26,781 bases of DNA from Sergeia podlipaevii. Taxonomy: Eukaryota; Euglenozoa; Kinetoplastea; Trypanosomatida; Trypanosomatidae. The notes beneath the pieces were generated by a model. That model saw only the letters and a program-made list of their open reading frames with translations. It was not told the DNA's origin and ran no database searches. Below, one piece after another: positions 9,901-18,183 of this stretch; positions within the stretch are counted from its first letter, which is position 1; each line of letters begins with the position of its first letter. The stretch lies in NCBI GenBank assembly GCA_030849805.1, contig JASANZ010001951.1, forward strand, positions 1 through 26,781. Direction: 5' to 3'. The position numbers were made by a program, and so were the translations under genes.

Positions 9901-9920
9901 GGTTCGACCAAGGGAACTAA
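3927..9920 (+). CDS. Giant coiled-coil protein with NLS-like motif; possible TPR/Mlp-like nuclear-basket protein
   Basis: 1997 residues from the ATG at 3927; the frame is open 43 codons further upstream, but that part precedes the splice acceptor and reads as a translated pyrimidine tract. Visible layout: a helical N-terminus with a Ser/Thr/Asp-rich insert; coiled coil at about 240-530; a disordered Ser/Gln/Ala-rich region at about 530-800; a leucine/glutamate helix around 815-857 (NSVAELVERNQELVKQLY); the basic cluster SRKRPRG near 952; a helical block at about 1020-1235 ending in an Arg/Lys/Ala-rich stretch; a very acidic patch at about 1355-1387; long heptad-like coiled coil at about 1388-1950 with a break at about 1665-1720; and a short basic tail. 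The 815-857 segment resembles the E-L-x-x-x-N-x-x-L motif of TPR/Mlp, and the basic cluster would fit nuclear import. Family membership is inference; a cytoskeletal or flagellar coiled-coil protein is the main alternative. Confidence 0.85.
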   Translation: MTLEAAPNEQYPPEEGQRSLLHDNNNNESDEVEARALRAVEEYQHVIQSELVVSALDQSAEAVAQALNSLILSHKDSMAKMTSMNVGLSQRLLESTKDMELLRSQLALIDPAGKKRGGAAATAVLVPQEEDARASVSAGGEEGVEVDSRIRCDDDDDGDGGNARSHNVDGIEADGTDTTSSIGQSVVASETSRNTLHTVYGTTTTTATIDGTLQSNRSIATVPGTSDASTSISTTHAATEEEEIANLIKNPAALAQVLANNATAESTIVLLKEDCDRCRGSIAELTQLLATVTQDSAQHRAELELLKATSVSRSAYVSMAEQRDTAVAECTQVKMQRSLLLEQLEAMQQAREREGEETERMAAELTEARAAVKQLRIEAAASGEGSADAAATHAHPGLWGLAMKELEAQATVAANQKDMQGQLAEAKESIQKLIKEKEQVQSALETLTAEDACLREDAQSMAYRNSILSQQVTSLLVKVESLKRALRNAGGGGDENLSREVSTATPAASPAASSTSASSWTGFTDREIRLAGEGEGVSGRFMLPSRRARLQQQQQVAGGPMPLHRMSKDAALAASEAQRLLQQRQSTTSGTTAYGAFSFADASSLSSPQSAHSRWPQDQTLPPQQRQQENTQGSYADGAHVSHGGDPVGAVEPLSTSHGRALDRSGLQKGQAAHTLLGCSPLDTIFFNASGATAGGASKERTGLEVERGLRSSLATFSARRRTVTLRNIGCGELEVSLPCRPRLPASDQLSGTALGRPSSYSVLDPLHGTVSRHGSTTEALMQVHAGSESEGAFRDGNSSSSESLVSESAHQDVVGFLAMLEADEDLGRFSVNSVAELVERNQELVKQLYTVTQRLESTHIPFARAHCKHTKSSRCVEEEERRSGWSDMPGEDVDSAVRGFHEKSVFASSEASPSAHRTTAAGAGAAPSNFMLRMGTKATIAMAGSHAGQNSRKRPRGGGHNGKGWDDHGSSTRNSSSSSNDDNGEEADGTEEGVIVALSNDNTAAGKHSGSDCLVPATAVLPADLQGSVATLISAIVEKHKAHQLAADSSTADSLLRVMQAWQSSAQECHRSNAGGGGSNATRANEEFLCGVVRTLVRLCVEVTNRVYEAEGSLARVEEKVAERTLACGLDARKMVQGVAASLKEAVLRMAAERVEQHQRQRVSALASCDERSSSTGATSVQDVELLEHIADLLQTAALKDQTMQRVYLSAQERQAQFVTRKERKMARLAAKAKASARAARKAARATAITMAAATVGVTGSPNMSALPGVAVTITPRQHAQRAMMMMTMAAPAGGEGVSRRTSPVPPTHEGHHMLPQSVETLSSMRLDAQEGEGDEEGVHQGMHDGNREQPHCYVLGDDEEDEEDFYAEDEDDDLDKGFDEEKGTYTALKRQLAFAQAQHKQASEELSAEKARHIEMCERMWMLEVERDAAYTARAEALTEMDTMVKRTEYESIVGDLDSAKAIAEDLEAQLKYAHQEKNRLVNRVGALEAQAVEHNSAVDKATTVFQERIRQLEINLSETEGCVEHWRKAAEQEEDKVKRMQQLIQEGGTQLQETRHELEATLTQLQEARQLFLADDRSQQALLAMYPNDTALPANVELVHVLRDRCSGLEGDVTSLKEQVARLEKQTAAGERSIRLAVQQRQDAEVQLQEVLAREAATMEVRVIDPACEPRPESGETAAAGATDVSSGGDHRSATRSNPENVVAISSSSQAAGGAELATIATTSYRALQQRLQETESQLEGLRAEASVLRDAERAWKEREVQLRQQLDAMSRDPLSTTVKKYGLDACKSFEAAVAALNAKATNLRKELETSKEAQKHAEAELVKSQAALAEAEASAEEAQSTLARIVITVSEVKAQLSEAESTIKAHEVQHAADCNTIAARDASIKNLEEGLAALDAERGNLQTALHTCKTERAKFYEDNVALISKVTDLEQGLRQADEEKRAANAALAQGMSSATRRHQSRRAAGALGGRVSVTGDLSGMSGSPTPQRFDQGN

Positions 9921-10513
9921 TGACTTCTCTCACTCGCTGTTGCTGCTGCTGCTGCTGAGGTCAGTTCGTGGAAGCGGAAGAAAAGACATAGAGAGATGCT
10001 CTGAGCGTAGCATTCATGTGTGGTTCTGAGGCATTCATGTTTCCTTATTATTGTTCAACTTTTGCTATGTGACGTCATTACGAAAAAAAAGCTAGAAATT
10101 GGTAGCGTAACTTCCCTTTACGTTTAACAGAAAAAGAAAACCTGAAGGAGGAAGTGTTGTAATGGATTAAAAAAAAAAAAGAAAAAAAATAGGGCGAAAA
10201 AGGAGGAAGGAATGGAGTGGTTTTATGTTTTGACTTGACTGCGTGCGAAGATACGGATGGCTTATAAAAAAAAAGGAAAAAAAAATAGAAAAATCATTTA
10301 AGGAGTGATTTATATGCGTTTTGGCTGGGAAGTTGGTTGGTAAGTGGATATATATATATTGACTCTATATGAAGTAAGGGAAACAAAAAAAGAAGCGCTA
10401 GAAAGGCATATTTATAGGTAGCTGCCTTGGAATATTGAAACTCTTATTGTTGGTATTGCCTTTATTATTATTATTATTATTATTATTTATCTGTTTATGT
10501 TTCCTTTATTACA
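9921..10513. other. Intergenic region with A-rich runs and a TTA microsatellite
   Basis: Spacer carrying the 3'UTR of the coiled-coil gene. It contains a GCT-repeat just after the stop, several A homopolymers (10084-10200 and 10266-10290) and a TTA microsatellite (10462-10487). A short direct repeat CTGAG...GCATTCATGT occurs at about 10001-10019 and 10026-10040. No gene was seen. Confidence 0.6.
10462..10487. repeat. (TTA)n microsatellite
   Basis: Tandem TTA trinucleotides, about eight units, in the spacer upstream of the 2171-residue gene. A related ATT run is at 25626-25648. Confidence 0.9.
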
Positions 10514-10563
10514 GCCCCACTCTCTTTCTCTCTCTCCTCTCTTGTTTTCTCATATATGTGCAG
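10514..10563 (+). promoter_or_regulatory. Pyrimidine tract and trans-splice acceptor for the 2171-residue gene
   Basis: A CCCCACTCTCTTTCTCTCTC-type tract runs to TATATGTGCAG, giving a likely acceptor AG at 10562-10563. The ATG at 10556 is upstream of the acceptor and is lost. No ATG occurs between the acceptor and the gene start at 10680. A second T-run (10578-10588) with a following AG could act as an alternative site. Confidence 0.6.
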
Positions 10564-10679
10564 TACGCATAAACACTTTTTTTTTTTTGAAAAGGAATAG
10601 AAACGTTCTGTTGTGAATAGTTTGTTGTTGCGTTTGCATATATATATCTAGAAAAGAAAATAGATTTTTTACGACACGT

Positions 10680-13600
10680 ATGTCTACTTCATCAACAACG
10701 TGGGGAGTCCCCACGGTACCTACCAAGCAGCCTGCAGTGGGCGCCCTTGTGCTGAGTGTCTGCCTCCACCCTACAGAGCCGCTACGCATGATTGGCTTAT
10801 CTTCAGGTGAGCTATGTATCTACACAGCGCGCGCAGAGGCACTAGCGGCTATGGTCGAGATGGATGTGCTGAGCCACGTCCTCGTGTCCTCGTCATCTTC
10901 ATCTTCTTCTATCGCACATCTTGCTGCTAGTACGAGTGGCAATAGCAAAGGCGGTCAAGGCCAAGGAGGAGGTAGCATCAGCAGCGGTAGAGAGAGCGTT
11001 ACTCACAGTCCTTTGCTACACCGCCAGTCTCCGCCACCGAATCCTTCAAAAGTTTTGCAGATTGCCAAGGAACCGCTTCTCCACTGCGTCTGTGTGGCTG
11101 GACGCGAAGAGGACATCGTTTCGGAAGTGATAAGGCCATTGCTAGCTCGACGTATTGGGCCTGGCAGAACAGCCGGGGTGCCAGTAGTGGACAAGAAGGC
11201 GAAGAAATCAGTTCCAAAAGACGATGGTGGCTCGACTGCTGCCACCAACACCGCTACAGCAACAGCAGGCGATGCGGTGTCGATAGCGGAGGAGCTTCTT
11301 TCCTCTGCTCGACACCTGGTGGTGGTCATTACTGCCGCCAACGCGGTGCATCTTGTTGATATTGAGAACGATACTCGGCTGCTGGTCTGGGACCCTACAG
11401 CAACAGCAGCAGCGGTAGCAGCAGTGGGAATGTCTTCCACTTCTGTCGCCACGAACTCGCCACTCCATCCTCGTCTCATGGTCACACAGGTGGCCAACTA
11501 CGGCGCGCTTCTCTTCATCACTGTCGCTGAACGCTCCCACGTGGAGGCGATGAACGCGCAGCTGCTAGCGAGAAGCAAAGCCAGTACCACCAGCGGTAGT
11601 AGCAATAGTGGCAATATTGATAGTAAGACAGGAAGGAGGGGTGGTGGTGGAGGAGGAGGAGGTACATTCCAGTGGGGTGAGCTGCTGCGTCTCTACAGCA
11701 CTGTCAACCGCTATCAAGTCTATGTCTTTCATTTGGCCGAAACAAACCCGTTTCTCGACTTTTCAAAGGAACGTTTGGATTTTGGCAAAGGTGCCTGTGC
11801 GGTAGCACCAAGGAGAATCAAGAAACAAAAGCTTCCTGTGACTGCATTACGTGTGCACCCGTTTGCCCCTGTGCTGCTCACCCTTACCGACGAAGCACTG
11901 CGTGTTTACTGCTTTGATGGCAGCAAACGTACGGAGCCACACGTTGTGTTGGAAAGAGAGTCCGCCTCCACTGGCTCTGCTAGCAATAACAATAATTATA
12001 CGAACATCGGAGGTGGGCCGTCCTTTTCTCAGTGGGCGATCGATGCGGATTTTCTCCCTACCTCGGTCGTGATTGGTCATTCCACGCTGACCTCAGCATC
12101 TGCGGCGACGACGAAAACAACGACACAGCAGCAGCAGAAGAACAAGAGCGGAGATAAGCACGAGGGATCGGTAAAGAATCTCGAGATAGCGGTGCTGACG
12201 CGAGATCGCATTTGCATTCTGGATTGCTCCCGCGCCGGTCTAGTGGAGGAGCGGGCCTTTTATGTAGCACCAAAAGGTGGGTCAGGTGTCAGCAATGTCG
12301 CCATAGGCTCTGGTGTGGAGGGTGGCGGGCTCTGCTTTGAGCGTCTCATGACGTGGCTTGGCTCTCCTTCTTCTATTGTTGTTCAATACAGCAATGGTGC
12401 GCTGGTAGAGTATGGCGACAATGACACTTACACGGCTGTTACACGCGTGCTCACTGTGCGTAGTATACGTAGACTTCCAAGTAGCAGCATCACTGGTGGT
12501 GAAAGCAGCTGTGATGGCGGAGGGACTTTAGCGCTGTGTACGCGCTATGATCGTAGCGGCCGTAGGCTTGATATTGAAATGAAAAGTAGTGGAGGAGGGG
12601 ATGTGCGACCGTGCGTGCCGCTGGTTCCTCCTTTACCACTGTGGGCTCTCATGAGTGCCTTGCCCGCGGAACGCAGTGGAGAGTACCCTAATGCGACGAT
12701 TGGCGCGTATGGAGAGCACCGAGTGATCTTCTCTCGCCTTATCAATGAATCGCACCTGTGCAGTGATATCGGCAATAGTGAAGGGGGAAACAGTAGCACT
12801 TCCGCATTTGTGCTGGAGAGTATTATGGCAGATGTAGATACTGTGGACTGCAGTGCAATCCGCTTTACAGCAATTATGCAGCGCAGGGGAAGTGGCAGCG
12901 GTAGCGGTAACACCGCAGCAGCCAACATAAACGACAACGATATCGACGACCGTGCCGACAGAAGCAGCGGTAGTTCCGACAATTTGCTGAAGGAACAAGA
13001 AGAGAATCAAAAGGCGACCGATCAGCGCTATCACCTACCAGAAACGCGAAGTATTACCGTAGGACGACTGTTGCAAGACTCCCCACTAGCGCTGCACTAC
13101 ATGGAGCATGGTTTCTACTACGTGGGCGGAAGACAGCAGCCATCTGCAGTTTTTCTCGTGTCTGGCCTTGTCTTCTCCGCGAAGAAGAACATATCCAGCG
13201 GTGGGAAACGTCAGAGACGTATTGCTGCGGGTCTTCTCTGCGTGCCCGCCAGTCCTCAGTTGATCCAGAGAGCCGCCGCACGTGGCGATGCAGCGGCGAC
13301 CTCGCTCATGTGGGCCTCTGCTGTACAACTGCTGCTGCAGCCGCCTCCTTTTACTCGCCAAGAGCAAGAGCGCTATGGTACCTATTACGATGTTGACGGC
13401 CCCAAACAGCAGCGGAGCCCCGAGGGCATGGAGATGAGTCTTCTCAACACCTCCTTCCAACTCAGCAACGACGGCGTCGCGCCGTGTATCTGGGCATTGT
13501 GGGCCCACCCTCAAGGAGGCCCTGTGCAGCTCGTCATGCACTCCTTCTTTGTGGCCGAGGACCGTCGCGAGCCAATCTGGCGAACCCCGCAGCGCATCCA

Positions 13601-16600
13601 CGTGGAGAACAACGCGTACGCTAACCCAACTCAAGTCTTCTCCCTTCCTACCGTGTGCGGCAGTGGCTGCACCTGGGCCACCAGCGAATCTCTAGTTGGG
13701 CAGCTGTTTCTTTACTATGAGGAGAGCAACGTGCTTGTACTAGCGACCGTCGAACAAGGGAGTCGCTACATCCAGTCAGCCACAGGCACTAGAGAAGCTG
13801 GGGCCATGAACACGGAATATCAGATGAGTAGTAACAACGTGGCGATGGAGGAGGCACAGCGGCAAGTAGCGCAGGAGAACAAGTTGAGGCTCGTGCCCCA
13901 GGCTGCGGTGGAGCTCACGTGTTGGCCAAAGAGATGTGGCCGCGGTCGCCGCCATGAAGAACAAAAGCGCTGTAATACAGCAACAGCAGGGGGGTTATCT
14001 GTTACTCATGAGCAGCAGGAGTACTGCAACGGAATAAAAATCAGTGCGACGGTGTCGACCGATGGGGTCACGCTGCTCGTTGCTGTGACATCGCGACTGC
14101 ATGGCTTTGCCGTACTGAAGTTCCCCGTGATTGGTCATGTGACCATCTCTACGACCGGCACAGGTGCATCGCCAACTGCTCATGCCGGTGGTGGTGCTGG
14201 GGCCTCCACCCGGGTACAGGAGTGCATCCTCTTCTCCCGCTCATGGGAAAAGCTGGCCGAGGTCAAGAGTGTAGCAACAACAGCCAACTCTTTGGACCAC
14301 GATATGGAGCACGCCAGCAGCAATGAAGACGACGACAACGACGACAACAGAGACGGCGACAGTGGCGGCGGTCATGGCGGTGTGGCCTCTGTCGCCCGCC
14401 GTTTACAGAACGTCTGTCACACGCATCCCTCTCCGCTACATAACCCAACCGGTACCACGGCTTGCAACATCAACAGCACACCTCTCTGGACTTCTACACT
14501 CGCCCCGGTATCGCTTCTGGAGTGGGTGTATCTTGCTTCTCAGAACACGCACGGGCAAGACGCCGCCGCCGCCACGTCACGCGCAACCGCAGTGCCGTTT
14601 TTGGCCTTTCAACGACATCGTACGCTGTACGTTGCCCATTTATCTGGCGCTGTGGTACCGCTGTGTCCAGCTCTCATGAGTGGTGCCCCTGTTGGGGTTG
14701 CGTACGCCGCTGCCACAGTACACCAGCACGCAGGTGGTGCGGACTATGCAGGAGATAGGAGCGATATGAGCGTCACGGCCAGTGGAGGAGGAGCAGCAGC
14801 AGCAGCGCTGCGGGTCCGCATAGGCTATGGTGACTACGCAGGTCTTCTCTCGCAGTCTCGCCGGAACCGGCAAGCCTATGAGCAACACTTGGCGTATCAA
14901 GCACGACGTGCATCCGAGGCGAGCGCAAGCCTAGCGGCGGCACCGACGCCGGGTGGCTTTTCGCTCTTTAAGGGGCGTCATGACAGTGGCGGCCACGCTC
15001 ACGTACACTCCGCACCGGTCTCGGGGGATGGGGAAGGCGGCAGCAAGGCCGCTGCCAAGGCGCGTCTTGTCGCGGCCCAGCGTCGGCAGCAGCAGTTCCA
15101 GCAGGACCGCGGCAGTGCCCTTATGATGATGGAGCAGGGCAGTGGTGCCATGTGCCACATGGACATTACCGAGACCCTCCGCACTGCCGTGTTGAAGATG
15201 CAAGCGCTGATTGTCTCTGAAGCCATCACGAAGCTCATCACATCCTCGGTGATGCTCTCGCAGTACTTGAGAGACACCTTCATGACGCTCACGCAGCACT
15301 TGCAAGGGGCTGGCGTGCAGCTCTACGGTGACTACCGCACCGCGGAAGTGCTCTCCACTGTGCCACTGGCAAGTGTCACCTACTGCATCGCGCATGAGGT
15401 GCGTAGTGTGGTGACGCAGTGTGTGAAGCACAGAAGAAAAGAGGAGGGGACGGCAGGGGCAGAAGCGGGGACCTCGGGTGGGAAGGCGAAGGTTGCTGCT
15501 CACCCTCAGGGTGATCTCGTGTCTGATAAGGTCGGTAAGGTATATGAGCAATGGTGGATGCTGCTTGTGCGCACACACGCGCTGGTCTCGCGCGTGAACC
15601 CGCAAGAGGCCGAGGACAGTCACCTGGCTGTGCTGCAGGCGCTCCAAGTTGCCCCGGAGCCCGTGCTGCTGGCGCGTCAGCAACCGCAATCGCAGCAAGA
15701 GGAAAGTGTCATGGGCTACACAGCACCAGTACTCGCCCACCTGCTCATCTACTGCCCTTTTCATTATCACAAGGAAGGACTGTGGTCTCACTGTACGCCT
15801 GCTGTCTTTCAGGCTGTCTTGCGCCGAACTATGGCGCTTCTCGGAGCGTCTGGCGTTCCTTCTGAGGACGTCACCACTACAGCGAAGCACACTGATGATG
15901 GTGGTGACGATGCAGCGGCTACGACCCCGGCTGCTGGTAGTTCAAAGGCCGATAGCGCCTCCCTTGACTGGATGCCGGCAGCCATCGCGACCATCCCTAG
16001 CAACGGTGGTGAACACTGGCGCACGCTTGTGTTTTACGATCAACTTCGTCGCAATATAAAGAGCATTGCGGACGCGATGGCCGCAGTGGCGGGGACACCG
16101 TGCACAGCACTGAGCGCGCGGTGTGCGAAGCTGCTAGACGCTGACGCAGAGTTCAGAAACACAGTCGAAGCGGTTCTTGACGTGGCTGCTGCAACCGTGT
16201 CTGCGCTGCAGGGAACAGGCTACGGCGTTTCTGGGCAGCAGAGGGAACGGATGGACGCGGCGGTTGCAGCATCGGTGTCGCACCGAGTGGTTAGGGGTCC
16301 CGCCGCCTCACGCGAAGGTGACCAGCAGCAACGGCAGCAGCAGCAACAGCAGCAGCAGCAACAGGACGAAGATGCAGCTGCTGGTGAGATGGTCGGTGAA
16401 GACGAAGGTCACTTCAGCCAGAGTGTGGGTGTCATGGCACGGCTAGATGTACTCCGCAACGCCATCTATACGTGTCACTGGCGTTGCCTCTACGATGCAT
16501 CAGCGTACCCGTCCAAGTATACTTACACGAGCTACCAAGAGGCCCTCTTACTGGAACGACAGAAGGTCTTACTGCGTCAAGGCTCAGCTGCGGCTGCCGT

Positions 16601-17195
16601 GCATGAAAGGATTGTGTCCGAGGCGAGATCTCTGCCCTCACAAGTGCGCTCACCAGAGTCTCCGACACTCGGGGGATACCCATCAAAGTGGACAGCACCG
16701 CGTGCCTCCGCTGCTGCTGCAGGGCCACATACCTCTACAAGTGGTGGTGCGGTAGCGGCGGCGACTACCTTCAGGCACAGTGATCCAGAGTCTCGGAGCG
16801 CAGCCGCTCACGCTGGTGAAGGCGCCGCCACAAACCAACAACACAGAGAGACAGCGGCTGCGCCAGAACGACCAACTATCATCATTGAACCTCAAGACCC
16901 TGACGCTGCCGCGCGCGCCGCACATGCCGGAGCAGAGGATGGCCTCCATGGAGTTCGCTCAGGTTCTTTCATACCCACCGCAGATGCCATCTCGCAGATG
17001 TTGGCGAGTGAGGAGGCGCGCATGCGGGATGCGTACTTTAACGCGTTTTCTTCCCCGAAGGAGAACAGCGTCACGGCAAGGGCGGCGGGAGGGAGCGGCA
17101 GTGCCTTTCAGCAAAGGCGAATGAAGACGGAGGACAGCGAGCAGCTGGGTGTCACAGCATATTTTGAGAGACTGCAGCCCGACTCTAGTGATTAG
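10680..17195 (+). CDS. Conserved-looking hypothetical protein, beta-propeller-like N-terminal half and helical C-terminal half
   Basis: 2171 residues, function not recognised. The N-terminal half is rich in WD-like beta segments, for example SVCLHPTEPLRMIGLSSGEL (about 26-46), a TALRVHPFAPVLLTLTDEAL block (about 390) and LEIAVLTRDRICILDC (about 502). These are interrupted by low-complexity loops rich in Ser, Gly, Asn and Asp. From about residue 1490 the sequence turns helical (TLRTAVLKMQALIVSEAITK), and further helical blocks follow at about 1535-1700 and 1770-1870. A polyglutamine tract lies at about 1881-1895. The tail (about 1975-2171) is largely disordered. A propeller followed by alpha-solenoid helices is typical of scaffold nucleoporins, vesicle-coat subunits and some intraflagellar-transport proteins, but no diagnostic motif lets me choose between them. 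The start is the first ATG after the acceptor. The N-terminal strands look ordinary, so the length seems to come mainly from loop expansion. Confidence 0.85.
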   Translation: MSTSSTTWGVPTVPTKQPAVGALVLSVCLHPTEPLRMIGLSSGELCIYTARAEALAAMVEMDVLSHVLVSSSSSSSSIAHLAASTSGNSKGGQGQGGGSISSGRESVTHSPLLHRQSPPPNPSKVLQIAKEPLLHCVCVAGREEDIVSEVIRPLLARRIGPGRTAGVPVVDKKAKKSVPKDDGGSTAATNTATATAGDAVSIAEELLSSARHLVVVITAANAVHLVDIENDTRLLVWDPTATAAAVAAVGMSSTSVATNSPLHPRLMVTQVANYGALLFITVAERSHVEAMNAQLLARSKASTTSGSSNSGNIDSKTGRRGGGGGGGGTFQWGELLRLYSTVNRYQVYVFHLAETNPFLDFSKERLDFGKGACAVAPRRIKKQKLPVTALRVHPFAPVLLTLTDEALRVYCFDGSKRTEPHVVLERESASTGSASNNNNYTNIGGGPSFSQWAIDADFLPTSVVIGHSTLTSASAATTKTTTQQQQKNKSGDKHEGSVKNLEIAVLTRDRICILDCSRAGLVEERAFYVAPKGGSGVSNVAIGSGVEGGGLCFERLMTWLGSPSSIVVQYSNGALVEYGDNDTYTAVTRVLTVRSIRRLPSSSITGGESSCDGGGTLALCTRYDRSGRRLDIEMKSSGGGDVRPCVPLVPPLPLWALMSALPAERSGEYPNATIGAYGEHRVIFSRLINESHLCSDIGNSEGGNSSTSAFVLESIMADVDTVDCSAIRFTAIMQRRGSGSGSGNTAAANINDNDIDDRADRSSGSSDNLLKEQEENQKATDQRYHLPETRSITVGRLLQDSPLALHYMEHGFYYVGGRQQPSAVFLVSGLVFSAKKNISSGGKRQRRIAAGLLCVPASPQLIQRAAARGDAAATSLMWASAVQLLLQPPPFTRQEQERYGTYYDVDGPKQQRSPEGMEMSLLNTSFQLSNDGVAPCIWALWAHPQGGPVQLVMHSFFVAEDRREPIWRTPQRIHVENNAYANPTQVFSLPTVCGSGCTWATSESLVGQLFLYYEESNVLVLATVEQGSRYIQSATGTREAGAMNTEYQMSSNNVAMEEAQRQVAQENKLRLVPQAAVELTCWPKRCGRGRRHEEQKRCNTATAGGLSVTHEQQEYCNGIKISATVSTDGVTLLVAVTSRLHGFAVLKFPVIGHVTISTTGTGASPTAHAGGGAGASTRVQECILFSRSWEKLAEVKSVATTANSLDHDMEHASSNEDDDNDDNRDGDSGGGHGGVASVARRLQNVCHTHPSPLHNPTGTTACNINSTPLWTSTLAPVSLLEWVYLASQNTHGQDAAAATSRATAVPFLAFQRHRTLYVAHLSGAVVPLCPALMSGAPVGVAYAAATVHQHAGGADYAGDRSDMSVTASGGGAAAAALRVRIGYGDYAGLLSQSRRNRQAYEQHLAYQARRASEASASLAAAPTPGGFSLFKGRHDSGGHAHVHSAPVSGDGEGGSKAAAKARLVAAQRRQQQFQQDRGSALMMMEQGSGAMCHMDITETLRTAVLKMQALIVSEAITKLITSSVMLSQYLRDTFMTLTQHLQGAGVQLYGDYRTAEVLSTVPLASVTYCIAHEVRSVVTQCVKHRRKEEGTAGAEAGTSGGKAKVAAHPQGDLVSDKVGKVYEQWWMLLVRTHALVSRVNPQEAEDSHLAVLQALQVAPEPVLLARQQPQSQQEESVMGYTAPVLAHLLIYCPFHYHKEGLWSHCTPAVFQAVLRRTMALLGASGVPSEDVTTTAKHTDDGGDDAAATTPAAGSSKADSASLDWMPAAIATIPSNGGEHWRTLVFYDQLRRNIKSIADAMAAVAGTPCTALSARCAKLLDADAEFRNTVEAVLDVAAATVSALQGTGYGVSGQQRERMDAAVAASVSHRVVRGPAASREGDQQQRQQQQQQQQQQDEDAAAGEMVGEDEGHFSQSVGVMARLDVLRNAIYTCHWRCLYDASAYPSKYTYTSYQEALLLERQKVLLRQGSAAAAVHERIVSEARSLPSQVRSPESPTLGGYPSKWTAPRASAAAAGPHTSTSGGAVAAATTFRHSDPESRSAAAHAGEGAATNQQHRETAAAPERPTIIIEPQDPDAAARAAHAGAEDGLHGVRSGSFIPTADAISQMLASEEARMRDAYFNAFSSPKENSVTARAAGGSGSAFQQRRMKTEDSEQLGVTAYFERLQPDSSD
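16323..16363 (+). repeat. CAG/CAA tract encoding polyglutamine
   Basis: In-frame CAG/CAA repeat inside the 2171-residue gene, giving a glutamine run interrupted once by arginine (about residues 1881-1895). The mixed CAG and CAA codons suggest it is maintained as protein sequence and is not a pure DNA slippage tract. Confidence 0.9.
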
Positions 17196-17621
17196 TGAGA
17201 GAGAGGGAAGAAGGGGGCAAGCTCTGCTCTCCCACTCTGATTTACCTGATGAATGATATCGATTATGGTTGCTGTTGTTACATGGTGGCGATGTGTGTGT
17301 GTGTGCGCGCGCGCATTGTAAGGGCAGCGATACCGTTGCTTCATATACAAACTGTTTATTATTATTATTATTATCATTAGTTTACTTTTTTTTTATCGTG
17401 ATTGTGTATTGTTGCTTGTTTGTTTGCTTGTCTCTTTTTTTTTCCCCCCATTTTCTTGCTGAGCGCGCGCATCTATGTACATTCATTAACCTTACACGCA
17501 CAAAGAATATCTCTCTTACATATACACACATACGCTGCTTCTCTTGCTGGCTCTACCCCTGCGTGGAGGACAGCGGAAAGGAAAAGTAGGTGCTGGGAGC
17601 AACTTGATGTCTTTTTTTTGG

Positions 17622-17646
17622 TGTTGTTGTTGTTGTTGTTGTTGTT
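17622..17646. repeat. (TTG)n microsatellite
   Basis: About eight tandem TTG units. A shorter TTG run occurs at 293-311. Confidence 0.9.
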
Positions 17647-17809
17647 ACACATTTTTTGGAGGGGCTTCTTGTACTTCTATCACTCTTGACCCTTTGTCAT
17701 TTTATCAGTGCTTGTGCGTGCGTTTCGTTGATTACGTCATTTAGATGCTTTTCTTTTCTTTTCTTTTTTTTCTATCTTTCTCTTGTAAACACTACTACTA
17801 CTTACCGTC

Positions 17810-17812
<3 letters not shown>

Positions 17813-17846
<34 letters not shown>
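17813..17846. repeat. (TA)17 microsatellite
   Basis: 34 bases of alternating T/A, the longest TA run in the window, with CTAC and GCCT flanks. It lies about 340 bases upstream of the PPR-like gene start. Confidence 0.95.
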
Positions 17847-17847
<1 letters not shown>

Positions 17848-18024
17848 CCTCTATTTATTGGCCGTGCACATCTCTGAGTGTTCGTAATTTTGGCTCTGCC
17901 CTTTTTCTTTGTTGAATCTATCTGATCTTTTATTATCTTTTTTTTTTGTTATTGTTGTTATTATTAGGTTCACTACGCGGTTCAGTTGCTCTTCATTTCA
18001 TTTCTGTAGTACCTGTTACACGAG

Positions 18025-18160
18025 TGCTCTTTTTTTGTTTGTTTATTTGCGGAGAGGTGTGTAGGTGTGACTTAGTAGTGGATTTTTTTTTAAAGAGATT
18101 TATAGTGAGAAACGTGTTGTAGCTTATATATATATATATATAAACATAGTTATCTTCCAG
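18025..18160 (+). promoter_or_regulatory. Trans-splice acceptor region for the PPR-like gene
   Basis: T-rich tracts at 18031-18050 and 18083-18091 precede an AG at 18094-18095; a second candidate, TATCTTCCAG, has its AG at 18159-18160. Neither choice leaves an ATG before the gene start at 18184, so the predicted 5'UTR is either about 88 nt or about 23 nt. A TA run (18125-18142) lies between the two candidates. Confidence 0.5.
18125..18142. repeat. (TA)9 microsatellite in 5' leader
   Basis: Alternating TA run ending about 41 bases before the ATG at 18184. TA runs lie at similar distances before the starts at 3927, 10680 and 22725. Confidence 0.9.
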
Positions 18161-18183
18161 GTAGAAGGAGGAAGAAAAAAAAA

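Larger units (their letters stand above)
17196..18081. other. Intergenic region, pyrimidine-rich, no gene seen
   Basis: About 0.9 kb of T-rich spacer. It contains a TG/CG run (about 17292-17314), a TTA run (about 17357-17372), a TTG run (17622-17646), a long TA run (17813-17846) and many pyrimidine blocks that could serve as alternative splice signals. The short open frames translate to L, F, C and Y-rich low-complexity peptides and are rejected. Confidence 0.6.

Noticed and set aside
10070..10079. TGACGTCA palindrome resembling a cAMP-response element
   Set aside because: Trypanosomatids lack the corresponding transcription-factor promoters, and an eight-base palindrome in a 3'UTR is easily due to chance.
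14931..15890. 319-codon minus-strand frame inside the 2171-residue gene
   Set aside because: The + strand here encodes the helical domain of a continuous 2171-codon gene. The reverse frame has Arg/His/Leu-rich shadow composition and no splice signals of its own.
17269..17847. Overlapping + strand frames in the spacer (61-106 codons)
   Set aside because: They translate TG, TTG, TA and pyrimidine repeats into Leu/Cys/Phe/Tyr runs, with no ordinary codon use.
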